Shown: piece after piece, positions 23,209 through 34,699 of the stretch
How the letters are laid out: every line of letters starts with the position of its first letter
Numbering within the stretch: the first letter of the stretch is position 1
Assembly: GCA_039881145.1 (NCBI GenBank)
Contig: JAYKKI010000032.1
Coordinates: 12,542,501 to 12,606,500 of the forward strand
Direction: 5' to 3'
From: Druceiella hillmani
Lineage: Eukaryota > Arthropoda > Insecta > Lepidoptera > Hepialidae
DNA: 64,000 nucleotides
Notes under the pieces: generated by a model
The model's database searches: none
Told to the model about the DNA's origin: nothing
The model's input: only the letters and a program-made list of their open reading frames with translations
Translations under genes and position numbers: made by a program

Positions 23209-23768
23209 CAAAAAAAACCTATCAAGTATGCATTATGGATGATTCCGTACCAATTCAGACACTTATAAACATTCAAAGGTACATAACATTTCTAAGTAAA
23301 CTATTTACCAATATTAATTTTTCACAACGTCAATATATTATCAATTGTATTTTTCACATGCGTAAAAACAAACTAATTATAAAAATATATAATTCCACAT
23401 AGACTCAGAATTGAGTTTTGATCTCTTTACTTGTGCTATAAGATCTCCCATTACGCCAACTTTCAAGATTTTAGATCGACCGGAACTACCCTATAGGTTT
23501 TGACGATCAATGAGTTAGACAGTGTTGTATAAATGAAAAAAAAACACGATTTAAGGCCACATCTTTTCTTGCCTGAACCAAAAAACTTGGACTTGAATTT
23601 TCTTACTGCAATGTAAGGTCTCAGTATTTGACATTAATTTCATCTTGACATCTCAAGCTATTTTTGAGAAAAAGGGCTTTGACAGACTGACTAACGAAGG
23701 ATGGACAGCCAATTAATCCCATAAGAGTTCGGTTTTATTCATTTCGAGGGGCGGAACCCTAAAAACCC
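23209..23768 (+). mobile_element. GGTTCCGTACC dispersed repeat, long copy
   Basis: It starts AAAAAAACCTATCAAGTATG, passes CACTTATAAACATTCAAAGG and TTTGACATTAATTTCATCTT, then TTTGACAGACTGACTAACGA, and ends CGAGGGGCGGAACCCTAAAA. Block order is the same as in the 20.2-kb and 38.5-kb copies. No coding sequence seen. Confidence 0.75.
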
Positions 23769-23769
23769 A

Positions 23770-26465
23770 ACAATTTTTCAATGGGAATACAAAAAAGTAT
23801 ATTTTTCCGACAGATGGCGTTACTATTAGTGAATCCATGAGATGTTAGTTTATTTTTTCTTGAATCCAAACAAAATATAAAATATTTTATATTGAGATAC
23901 TCGGAAAACCTCCTTGAGTTTTATTTATCGCTAGCGAAGCTGAGGGTAACGGCTACATTTCCTAATAAATTATCCTTTGAAAATTCGGAGAGAAAACGCA
24001 ATTTGTCCCCACCTTTTTAACACTAAAAACTTTACGATAAATTTTACGAATATATCGATCTCAATTAAAAAAAACTCGTTGACATTAATATTTTTTTACA
24101 ACAATTAAAAATAACTACTTTCGAAACAAAACAATAATAATAATAAACTACAATACAATACAATAATGACTTTCGGTGGACCATGTTTTATCAATAAATA
24201 ACAGTTTCCGCTCTGTAATAAATATTTTTAATACTTTTCTCCATGCAGAATAAGTAATAAATATTTTTATGAGTTATTTTCGATATCGATAATTATTTAA
24301 GTATCGATACTGTGCATTCAGCACTGGGGCTTCATTAGTTGCATTGTGCGCCAAGTTGAGAGCAGTGATGGCGGTATCCGGAAGGGAACAGTGCAGGCGA
24401 CGGCATCCGTATATTGCCACCCATCATTTAACGACTTTCCTATATAAATTACGTTCGGTTATGAATCTATTATGTAACGACGAACCGTAACATAATTTCA
24501 TTATCTTTTTTTTATTTCTTTGTTATTTATCTTAAGACAATATTACGCGGAATATTTCTAAAAGTATTTTTTTATAAAAAAAACACAAAATTTATCGTAG
24601 AATTTTTGTTTTTTATATAGAAAATGTTAATATTTTTATTACCTTAATTAGTAAAACATATAGAAATCAAGATGTAAGCAGACCGTTGGAAATGTAACGA
24701 GAGAGATAGTACGTATATATGTTTATCAAATGTTTCTAATTGGAATTTTGGAAAAATGTCTTTAGCGACTTACGATTATCTGGAGGTAATTATATTAATC
24801 GAATTTCAAATTTATATTAATCGAATATAATTACATCACTAATTGGATACACCTCGAATTCAACAAATAAATCGAAATAACCAAAAAATTAACAAAATCA
24901 CCAAGAACACCTAGGTCAATTATGTTAGGCATAAAATTTTCCGATTATATTCGAATTATAAAATGGCAACACTGTGACAGCTTTATATATGTCTCTTTAA
25001 TTTTATGTTTTTAAATCTTGAAAATCGGTTCAGTTTTACTTTAATTACAGTAGTGGACTGTATGTTATGAAGGGCTTCAGTTAATGGGCTTTGTTCATTC
25101 ATATTTAGTGTATGTATTGGATGTCGTCAATGCAGAGAATTATGGTGCATCCCATATAAGCTTTGCTTGCTAGCTTGATTATTTAAAAAAAACAAGTTGT
25201 CAACATAAAAACATTCATAATTACCCCGTGGGTGGACGAGATAAACTTGATAAAATTGTGGGTTTTGAACGATACACATATCCGGTTTTATATGCAGCGA
25301 TGTGCCCCAACTCGATTAACCGTTTATGACATAGCCTTTAATTTAATTGACCACTTTAAATTCAGAATGCAATACAAGTGAAGTAGCTATTCGTAATTTT
25401 AATATATTCTCTGCTTTCAATTATTTCTCGTAAGTAAACCGAAGTTTTGAAACCATATTCATTATTATTTTGTCTGCCTTTGTTTTATATTTAATTACCT
25501 TTATATTACACATTATCCTTATAAATACATTAGAAAAATAAATGTACCTTTATATGAGAAGGACTAAAGAAGATTCTTTGTAGAAAATCTTGAGTAGAAG
25601 TGAGCGCACGTTAAAAAAATGTATGCCGAGATAAATCCTCATTTAAAAGTGATTGATGAATTTGAAAACCTACATATTTCAGTAATGTCTATACAGGCTG
25701 CAACAGAAAGGCGCCTTTATTAATACAACTGATTCTAGATGAGAATAGATGATGATGATGATGAGAACTAGATGAGAATAATTAACTATTTCTGAAAAGT
25801 TAAATTTGAGATTCCGACAAAAAAAGATTTACATTTTTTACCGAAATACGGCTTAAATATAGTTAGTTTGATGGACAGAATCACTGTAGAAATAATAGAT
25901 ACGTTATTTTTTATACGCTGTATAATGTTTCGTATGCAGTCTTTCTGTCTATTTACTTATAACTTGAGTTTTACAGGATGGATTTTAATTTTTGGCCGTT
26001 CTCACCAGAAAAAATTACGATTTTCCATTTATTATAAACTATGTTTTTACTCGGAACTTTACAACTCGCATGAACTTATATTTGTTCATCCAGTTTTGGT
26101 TACCGATTACCTTGTTTAGTATATTATACAATGTGGATTTGACTGTTCGACATTAAATGAATCCCCATATTCTAGATGGTGTCTCTCAACCGTACATCAA
26201 AAATTAGTTAACAAAATTTAACAGTTTAGTCACAAGAATAGTTTTAAGTGGTTTGTAATTTCAAACATGATATATATTTACCAAGAATTAGGCCACCTTG
26301 CCACATCGACACCTTCGCATAAAGTTATTTTATTTTTTAATTAAAGACAAATAGTAAAATAAATCTTATGCCTGTCGTGAGAGTTATAATACGATACGAG
26401 ACCCCCCCCCCCCCCCGTGAGATCGAAAAGCGTATTACGATTTATTTATTCGAACATAATTTGAG
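23770..26465. other. AT-rich stretch, mostly unrecognised
   Basis: Contains only small features: ACAGATGGCG near 23812, a GC-richer patch at about 24320-24410, a (GAT)n run near 25748, and a 15-base C run at 26402-26416. The frame at 25868-26119 has no recognisable content. Confidence 0.45.
26402..26416. repeat. Poly(C) homopolymer
   Basis: Fifteen consecutive C bases. A 17-base C run occurs at 30957-30973. Such runs are prone to length errors in sequencing. Confidence 0.9.
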
Positions 26466-26469
26466 TTGT

Positions 26470-26615
26470 GACTGTAATTCTAATTTTTTGTAATTTTAAC
26501 TGATTTCCTCACTTGATTCATTGCAGTTGACTGCAAGAGATTTCTTTTGTAGCGCTGTAAACTTGTTTACTAAGCTTACAGAAGTTTCTTAAATAAATAA
26601 ACTGATTCATTAGGT
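26470..26615 (+). mobile_element. Possible LINE 3' end
   Basis: GTTGACTGCAAGAGATTTCT followed by TTTGTAG and, further on, AAATAAATAAACTG resembles 36770-36860 (GTTGACTGAAAGAGATTTCC, then an AAATAAATA tail). A conserved GACTGNAAGAGATTTC block before a short A-rich tail is known to me from moth LINE 3' ends. Confidence 0.45.
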
Positions 26616-27095
26616 TTTATTTCATATGAGCATATACAAATAGATGTTATGTCTTAACGTTTCGACATGAAGACAAGATGATGCTTACATCACTTTACTC
26701 AAACGGACGGATGATTTATCGATTGAAAGCCGTAGGAAAAAAATATTTCCAATAAAAACCCGGTTTGTATGGTGTCATTGCAACGAGATGTGGAAATATA
26801 GAAAGAAGCTATCGGCTATGAAATATGAAAAAAATTCTCTTATGGCTATGAAATCAGCATGAAATAGTAAAGAAGTATCCTTCAAACGTTTCAAAGATTA
26901 ATTTGATAAATACAATATCACTTCTTACTTTTAAACATTGAAATTAATAAATAGTAGGGCGGATGTACTAAACTTTTTCGCTGAACGATTAAACGAGAAG
27001 TGTTTTAGGGAAAACAGATTTCTTTCATCAGAATGTGAATTTTCCGGAAAAGCAGTAGTGAAATATTATTCTATTCATAATGGATTAATAATATA
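26616..27095. other. AT-rich stretch with no recognised feature
   Basis: A short repeat of GGCTATGAAAT (near 26814 and 26843) is the only structure seen. Confidence 0.45.
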
Positions 27096-27509
27096 CTAGC
27101 CTGACCCGTGTGAAGTCTTCGCATTATTATTTATTCCATTATGAAGCTGAGATGACAGATCAAACAAATATTTTACTAAAATTGACATATAGAGGCGCAA
27201 GTATCAAAAGCATTCAGCTAAAGCGCCACTTTATTTATACGTGAGTGGATTTGAAATTAAACATAAATTTTACCGACCGTCAATCATATTGACGTTGAGC
27301 CGTTAGATGGCAGCATTGCTGTTTTGTGTATATAATTTTAATAATTAATTAATTTGCAAAAACAATAGCAATAATAAATTTTTTAGTTGTGGATGCCGGT
27401 AGAGCAAGCAATTATCTATAAAATAATATATAATTTATGTGGATTAGTTGTGAGGTTTTTTCTAAAAAGGGAGAGTAACATCTTAACCTTAGCGTATTAA
27501 TATATATGA
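27096..27509 (-). mobile_element. Non-autonomous Helitron, 414 bp, copy 1
   Basis: On the minus strand it starts TCATATATATTAATACGC and ends in a hairpin-like GCGAAGACTTC followed by CGGGTCAGGCTAG. It lies between A and T, as Helitrons do. The inverted copy at 54724-55137 has the same length and only scattered differences. One base in the 3' hairpin is changed here (CTTCACA for CTTCGCA). It carries no Rep/helicase gene, so it would depend on an autonomous relative. Confidence 0.85.
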
Positions 27510-27750
27510 TGATTACATTTGAGCAAAATCTTAAGAGCGGCGTTTGAGAAAAATCTATAATTTAATTTACGTTTTAAATCAGTACGCTACCAACTTGTTA
27601 CGCGTGTACCTTCTGTAAAAATATCTACAATATTCATAACGAGGCACAAAATGTATACATACTCGTTTTTATATAATATAGAATAAACATACTCGTCTTA
27701 ATCAACGAAGTCACGGTCTACATAGATAAATATACATATTATTATAATTA

Positions 27751-28250
27751 TAACGTAATTAACACGTTAATGTAATATATTGTTAACGATTTCTTCTGTA
27801 TGACTAGTTTAATTAATTTAGTCGGCTATTATTATCATATTGTTAGTTTAATTTTAATTTACATTTTTCTAGTTTTATTAACATTAAACATTTGCAATCT
27901 ATATACATGTCGTTTATTTTTATTAAAAGTGTTTAATTATACCTTAATTCTATTATTTCGTTTCTTATTAGTTAATAATAATAAACACGTTAATGTAATA
28001 CATTGTTTGCGATTTCGTCTGTATGGCAAGTTTAATAATTTAGTCTGTTAGTATTCTCATATTGTTAGTTTAATTTTAATTTATATGTTTATAGTTTTAT
28101 TAATATAATACTTAACATTAAAAATTTGCAATCCATATAAATATCATTTATTTTTATTCATTTTTTCAAATGAATTCTTCTCATTTTATACAAGTCTTTA
28201 ATTAAACCTTAATTCTATTATTTCATTTCTTGTTAGTTAATAATAAATAA
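27751..28250. repeat. Tandem duplication of about 222-260 bp
   Basis: AACACGTTAATGTAATA, GTTAGTTTAATTTTAATTTA and CCTTAATTCTATTATTTC occur in the same order twice, starting at 27761 and 27984. The second copy carries an extra stretch (about 28150-28190). It is AT-rich and non-coding. Confidence 0.8.
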
Positions 28251-29110
28251 GCGGTATCAAAGGCGACCATCTCACCATGCAGTGACCCATTAACTTGACG
28301 TCGTCTGATATCAGCACCGAAATCCGTTGTTTGAGGTCATGAATAGCTTAATTTTAAAATCTCTCGAATGAACCTGTTTAACGAGATCCTCAACCTTTTC
28401 TTAACTGACAAAATTTCGATTAATGACATTCTTATACAATGTCATTCACAAAAAATATCAGAAATTTATATAAAACATAGCGTATTGCATTACCAATGAA
28501 CGACAACTTGTTTTCGAAGTTCCGGCTATCAGCAAAGTACCAAATTGTTTGGCGCCAAATCTACAATCGAACCGATTAAAAAAAATCCATATCACATCGC
28601 TCCAAGGCCTCCCCAACGGCCGTTCGATTCCACAACAATTGCAGCTCGGCCGGTAATGTCGAGTTCGTTAAGACTGCGAACGAAAATATTTAGCAACGGT
28701 TAAAACGGTCGCATTCCATCGACCCCGTGTCCTTGGCTCTACGCGTTCCATTCAGGCGCGCCGACCGGTTCCGACATCCATCAGACGGAGCGCGCTTTTT
28801 GTGCATTCCACACGGATTAAGCTGCGGATAGACATACCAGAAAAATGCCAAAAATGTACCAGTGACATTTTCTAGTTTGTTATGGCATATATCATCCGCT
28901 GGTAAGATTTGACATGACAACGTCTTATAAAGCGGCATGGGGCGTGTCATGTACGCATACGAAAAGGCGTTACACGCTGTGCAGTTGGGTAAGAGAGAGA
29001 CAAACCATTTTCGTGTCAATTGTCTTTCGATAGAGCTGTTCAAGATCTTGAATATGCTTTATTAAAAATACGTTATACGGGGCGTCTAGGACGGTGGAGG
29101 GGGGGGGGTG
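28251..29110. other. Unique stretch with GC-richer pocket, possible promoter or exon (unproven)
   Basis: The segment 28600-28830 is unusually GC- and CpG-rich for this window. A minus-strand frame of 117 codons covers 28690-29043 (MNSSIERQLTRKWFVSLLPN). It has several Cys residues but no motif I recognise. A run of ten G lies at 29099-29108. If any host exon lies in this window this is a candidate, but I cannot support a gene call. Confidence 0.3.
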
Positions 29111-30984
29111 TAATGCGAAGCATGTTTTCGAGCGCATCCCAGTTCACTATTGCGGTTCGTGTGAGTTAGTGGATATTGTTATTCCAGTGAGACTAGTTCA
29201 TGTACGAAATAAATACCAAATGAGGGCATTGATTAAATATTTATATTTTTTTCCATTTCAAAACAATAAAATCACAATATCTTCATCACGCTAATTTTAT
29301 GTAGATTAAAACGAAGGTAAGGAGACAAATTCATCGGTGAAAGAATTTCAAAAACCAGATCAGGATAAAATAATAAAAATTTTCAAAACTTCAAATTTGA
29401 AGTTACATGGTCGAGTTTTTATTTTGTACAAATATTTACCCAATTCCTTCGTTTGGTATTTAGAAATATTACTAACTGCAATCACACGACCGCGACGCAC
29501 TAACTCCCACGACTAGAAACAGTGAGCTAAGACGCGCTCGAAAACATGTGTGTCCTTCCCTTATAAGGAGATTCGAGGAGACATTGACACGCACAAATCT
29601 TGGTCGTGTCAATAAGAAACACCCTCGCATGATTTTTTTACGAGTTCCTTGCATGCTACATGACGGAGAATGCTATTATAAAATACTTAAAACGTTTCTT
29701 AGTATACTTAGATCATATGCATACGTGGTGCCCTATAAATTAGCATGTGTTACTGTTACGATGTTTACACGCGCAATGACGAGGACGCCAAATTTCCGTT
29801 TATGAAAAGGCAAGATTTCCCGAACAATACTCTGCACCCCTCTTATTGTATAAGTCGTTAATATGGAATCTTACGCAAAGCTAAGCGTAGATGGCGCCAC
29901 CGAAGTAAGACATAAATAAAACTAGCTGTCAAAAAAGCGGTAGATTTTTGTGGCGTGCAAAGTTGATAACTTTTATGTGAAGAGAAAATATGACGAAAAA
30001 TTACGAATATTTAACAATATTTGAATTAAAAAATCTGAATAAAATGAATGCTCTAAACAAAACCGAGGCTTTGTTTTATTGCCTTAAAAGTTTTTGCGAC
30101 GCACAGCTATTTCTCATAGATTTTGACGTTTTTTGTCTTTGGGGAAGAAATTAACAACTATATTTTCAACTGCTCCAACTGCAACAGCATCCAACTGCAC
30201 ATCATTAAAGCATATTTATTATAAATCAAAATATGATCTTCAAAAAACCAATGAAACTCGATACTTCTCAAAATTGAAAAAACGTCACATCATGTTTATT
30301 TATAATGTTTACGTTATAGTACAGGTAACCCCCTAGCGGGAGAAAGTGGCAGTAAAATCCCCTATTGTCTCTGCACAAAGTCTTCGAGATTCTGCCTATT
30401 ACGCAACCTATTTTATAATTAACCAGAACCTTAGACAAAAAATATTTACAAGAAAAGTAGTATTTTATAATTAAAACTGTTTTCGAAATAGTTCCTGCTA
30501 TATTAAACAAATAATAATAACTATTCACATATCTTTATCGAAACAACTACAACGATATTAAAAGTAACACAGGCCCTTTGTTGTCAAAGCCATCTCCTGA
30601 CTGAGAATGAGGCGTGGCACATGACAGGTTTATTATCGACATTAAAGATTATACCAAACTGACCCCGTGAGGGAAGCACTGATGTGAAATGATTGTCAAA
30701 ATGTGAACTGACGGCATGATGGGATTCTATCATGTCCTGTGGCACATCGGACTGATATCAGGCAAAACTGAGCGCGTATACCATAGGTTCAGTGTAGTCC
30801 AGTTCTTCATATTATCCCTTACGAAAACTGAAATTTTACTTTTTTCTTGTAATTTTTATTTCATTATTAATGTTCTGATCGTTTATAAACGTTCTGGATA
30901 AAAAATCATATTATTTGATCGAGTAAGTAGAAAACTTGGCATTTGGATAGTACATACCCCCCCCCCCCCCCCCAATATCAGCAG
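29111..30984. other. AT-rich stretch with no recognised gene
   Basis: Short overlapping frames on both strands near 29472-29805 have no recognisable content. GTAGATGGCGCCACCGAAG near 29886, before AACTAGCTG, may be a degraded transposon end. The 17-base C run is at 30957-30973. Confidence 0.4.
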
Positions 30985-31084
30985 AATAAGGGTTACGTAC
31001 ACATTTAAATATATATAAACATTTAAATTTGGATAGTATTTCTATCAAACTGTTTACAAATATTAATATCATTTTCCACCATGT

Positions 31085-31682
31085 AGATGTTTACTGGCGT
31101 AGGAACAGTATATTAATAGGCGTAAAAATATTCGTCACAAATTATGAAATTTCTAATCCACGCTATAGTTTTCCGTTGAACTTCAGATAAACCCCAATAT
31201 ATTTTTACTGGCGTAGGAACAATATATTAACAGCGTAAAAACGTCGTGAAGAAAACATTGTCAAAAATTATGAAATTTCTTACCCATTCTATAGTTTTCC
31301 GTAGGACTTCAGATAAACCCCAGTATATTTTTACTGGCGTAGGAAAAATATATTAACAGCGTAAAAAGTCGTGAAGAAAACATTGTCAAAAATTATGAAA
31401 TTTCTTACCCATGCTATAAGTTTTCCGTTGAACTTCAGATAAACCCCAGTATATTTTTACTGGCGTAGGAACAATACATTAACAGGCGTAAAAACATCGT
31501 CAAAAGTTATGAAATTTCTTATCCATGCTATAGTTTTCCGTTGAACTTCAGATAAACCCCAGTATATTTTTACTGGCGTAGGAACAATATATTAATAGGC
31601 GTAAAACATCCTGAAGAAAACATCGTCAAAAATTATGAAATTTCTTATCCACGGTATAGTTTTTCGTTAAACTTCAGATAAA
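31085..31682. repeat. Five-copy tandem array, period 113-126 bp
   Basis: TTACTGGCGTAGGAAC starts copies at about 31091, 31205, 31331, 31457 and 31570. Each copy then has ATATTAACAGGCGTAAAAA, TTATGAAATTTCTTATCC, TATAGTTTTCCGTTGAACTT and CAGATAAACCCCAGTAT. Lengths differ by a 12-bp indel (GTGAAGAAAACA). The CAGGCGTAAAAA core is also part of the dispersed family's normal middle, so the array grew from inside such an element. Confidence 0.9.
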
Positions 31683-31888
31683 CTTCTAGTAACGTTGTTG
31701 TTTTTCTATAACTTTGACTCAGGAGTTTCGGAGTTGGGGTATTATAATTTTGTGGATATTTTCAACAATACCTTTAGAAATATCTTACATGAAACACTGG
31801 AAAAGTAGTTTTTTAATCCTTGTAACTTGCTCTTTCGATCCACAATGTAATTCGTTATTGCAAACACAACCTCTAGTATAAGTTCACA

Positions 31889-32119
31889 TTACGAACCCTT
31901 TAATAGAATATAAGTTTTAGCTTTCTTTATTAGTAGTCGCAAGGTAGCTTTAGAAATAGCATAAATTATACTAACAATGTTTAAACTTATTTGTTTGTTT
32001 AAAGCTTTGATGGCTAATTTCACGTCTTGTTCATTCCAACTATAATCATCGTCTCTCCTTTTTCTACTCCCAGGAAAATATAGTCCATTGTACCTACAAG
32101 CAAAATAAAAATCAGACAT
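31889..32119 (-). pseudogene. Helix-turn-helix (psq/pogo-like) coding remnant, unit I
   Basis: The minus-strand frame of 76 codons contains GSRKRRDDDYSWNEQDVKLA followed by IKALNKQISL and AISKATLRLLIKK. The pattern W.E.D...AI.A, a spacer with S, then a final ISK(A)TL helix matches the psq-type helix-turn-helix at the N-terminus of pogo/Tigger transposases and related insect proteins. The psq domain is normally about 45 residues and this covers it. No transposase core follows, so this is a fragment or isolated exon. A diverged copy lies at about 33020-33130. An alternative is a host BTB/psq gene exon, but no BTB region is seen. Confidence 0.5.
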
Positions 32120-32310
32120 TAGTTGCTTTTATCAGATAGAGGATAACATGGGAAGTCCAATGATAGCGACAAATAGTACACATGATACTTTTCGCCAAAC
32201 GTTAGCGGTTCAATGAAGGCAACAGTGTTAAGGTGCCGCGGTTTGAACGCGTTTTGAAAACGATTTTCTTTTAGCACAAAAATGAACAATTCTAATTTTA
32301 ACGTCACCCA

Positions 32311-32840
32311 TTAATATGAATCATTCCCGTTATCATGGTATTAGAACACTTCACGTTCCATCGTAGTACCCTTCAATGATCACGCGCTTCTGACATGTTT
32401 AGACGCGCCTTTATGTGCGCCATTCGCGTGGGTGACCATAGATAAAGCCGGCACGTTGGGCGCGAATTTGCGCGCCATGTTGATGTTCGTAGACTATTTT
32501 GTTGCTTTATGACGTGCGGGGGTGGAGTGTGGGGTGATGGGAATTACATAGTAATTACTTTTGTTCCGTGGTGAAAGTATAAAGAGATTCATTTTACTTA
32601 GTATTTTTGTGCATATAAGAATAATTTGTGGAAACAAATTTATTAATATACGAACATTGCTCTTATGTTGCTAGAACATAAGAGCAGTGTTACATACATG
32701 AACATAAGAGCGTGGCACGCAAATACTTTAATCGCAACTTTGTATAATCAGTTTTAGATAAAGAATGGAATTTCCGGAAAGACAAGAATGGAATTTTTAC
32801 AATGAAGTACGTACATAAACAAAAGTGACATTAAGAGTTT
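32311..32840. other. Spacer with a GC-richer palindromic patch
   Basis: Around 32380-32480 the GC content is raised, and the sequence includes the near-palindrome GGGCGCGAATTTGCGCGCC at about 32459. I see no gene. Confidence 0.35.
32654..32691. repeat. Hairpin with 17-bp arms
   Basis: AACATTGCTCTTATGTT and AACATAAGAGCAGTGTT are inverted copies with one mismatch around a short loop. The right arm is partly repeated once more at about 32700 (GAACATAAGAGC). Confidence 0.8.
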
Positions 32841-32844
32841 AGTA

Positions 32845-32910
32845 ATTCTATTAAGCTATTTACGAATATTAACATTATTTTTCATCATGTAAGTACATAT
32901 TGCCTTGTAC

Positions 32911-32952
<42 letters not shown>

Positions 32953-33600
32953 TTCACAGGCGTAAAAATAGGTAAATGTTTCTAAAAATTATAAGATCTT
33001 AAGTCATTGAACAGTATTTAAACTGATTTTTTTGTTTAAAGTTTCGATGGCTAATTTTACGTCTTACGTAATTTACTTTTTCCCCTCCCAGGAAAATCTG
33101 GTCTTACCACTTCCACCATTCTATCTACAAGCAAAATGAAAATGAAACATTAGTTCCTTTTATCAGATATGGGATAGCATGGGAGGACCAAGCGACAAAT
33201 GGTACTCATGATACTTTAGCAATTTTTGAGCTACGAGGATGGACACCATGTTTTGTAGATATTTTTAGTAATAAGTCTAGAACTATTTTACAAATAATTC
33301 TAAAAAAAATAGTTTTGGAATGTTTTTACTGTCTACTTTTTACGTACAACTTTTTGTGTTTAAACTGATACCCTCGTACCATCAAAAACAAAAACTTTTT
33401 TTACAAACTTGGCATCTCCGTTATTCTTCGATTAATTTTATTAGGTTCTTATTAAATATGCGGATCGATAACCTCCAATTACTAATTTTAACTTTTTACG
33501 TCAAACATTTGTTTAGAAAAAACAGCTAACAGACAGACCGTAAACGAGTAATCCTTCAAGAGTTTGGATTTTTCCTTTTCACGTATTGAACACTAAAAAT
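32845..33600 (+). mobile_element. Dispersed-repeat-like unit with psq-like sequence, unit II
   Basis: It starts TTAAGCTATTTACGAATATT, has an (AT)n run at 32911-32950, then TTTCACAGGCGTAAAAATAG. A psq-like segment (33020-33130, minus strand, DVKLAIETLNKKISLN) and TTATCAGATATGGGATAGCA follow, and it ends CAGACAGACCGTAAACGAGT and TTTTTCCTTTTCACGTATTG. The ends match the GGTTCCGTACC family, so this may be a subfamily in which the psq segment is an internal part. Confidence 0.55.
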
Positions 33601-33639
33601 GTTGAAAGTTAAAAACGAGAATTATACAAATCTAAATAT

Positions 33640-33919
33640 ATTATTTCTAAAAGGTGTTTTTTGGTCGAGCGGCTCGATCTCTTTAACTACTGCACCAAAA
33701 AAAATAAAAAAAATACCCACTTAAAGCTTATGTTTTCTACTTTGGGCGAAAAATATAAAAAAATTGGAAAAAAATCTTTTATTTAATAAAAAAATTAATT
33801 TTTATAACAATTGGCATGAGCGCCATCTGTGGGCGACACATCAAATATCTTAGCCAAATTGTATACTTGGAACACGCTAGATGGCGATATAGTGCGAAGA
33901 CTTCGCACGGGTCAGCTAG
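33640..33919 (+). mobile_element. Helitron 3' portion, different subfamily
   Basis: It ends in GTGCGAAGACTTCGCAC, a perfect hairpin, followed by GGGTCAGCTAG and then T, the typical Helitron terminus. The adjacent CACGCTAGATGGCGATATAG and GCGCCATCTGTGGGCGACAC are not found in the two 414-bp copies. The 5' boundary is uncertain. Confidence 0.6.
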
Positions 33920-33959
33920 TATTATAATAATACATTTGTCTCATTAAGCTGTTTAATCC

Positions 33960-33962
<3 letters not shown>

Positions 33963-34007
<45 letters not shown>
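33963..34007. repeat. (AT)n microsatellite
   Basis: About 45 bases of alternating A and T. Confidence 0.95.
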
Positions 34008-34010
<3 letters not shown>

Positions 34011-34690
34011 GTATATCCAACGTTCACGAGTAGCTCGTCATGCTTATTTATATATGTACATGGTATGTGACGTGGAAGAGAGAGTTACTGTATAAATTAT
34101 GAACAAAATGGGTAATATTCGCTAATGTTGGCGGCAACTCTTTAAGTAAAAGACATAAAGATACAAAAGATAATAACATATAACGATACGAAGATCTTAC
34201 GTCACTTTTCTTTTTTTTTGGTCATTAAGTGAAGTAATGAATAAATAGTACACAATGCATGTAATTACTCGACTGGCAGAAAGCGAAACGAACATTGTTT
34301 CGACTTTTACTATCTCAATGTTTATATTAAGTTTGTTAATAAAACTTAAGCACTCTAACAACGAGTTAATTAAATTTTACGTACTATTATCTTGCAAAAG
34401 ATTATACTGTTATTAGTCGGCTTTTATACGGTGAATGTGAAATGTTATTAATTCGTTTACTTAGTTGTTGAATACTTTTACAATCTCTGTATTTGAACAA
34501 TCCACACAACTCTCGTATAAGATATAAGTATATGCTCAGAAAAGCTACGTGTCTGTGTTCCTTATTCCTGAACATAATTCATTATTTTACAATAGCCCAA
34601 CTCAGAAATGAATATCTATACATATTTTTAAAAAAATATACCTTTTCTAGTTTCCCTTGCTTTCTATTATTCCTTTATTATTCACACCTT
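34008..34690. other. AT-rich stretch with no recognised feature
   Basis: No coding content recognised before the reverse-transcriptase tail. The open frame that runs into the tail begins at 34493, but its first part has no retroelement similarity. Confidence 0.45.
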
Positions 34691-34699
34691 CATTGTGGA

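Larger units (their letters stand above)
30985..32310 (+). mobile_element. Dispersed-repeat-like unit with an internal array and psq-like sequence, unit I
   Basis: It begins with GGGTTACGTACACATTT and CAAATATTAATATCATTTTC, resembling the GGTTCCGTACC family start. It then contains the 5-copy array (31085-31682) and a segment (31975-32200) that recurs at 33020-33230 in unit II. The shared segment reads on the minus strand as a helix-turn-helix remnant. The end near 32310 is uncertain. Confidence 0.5.
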
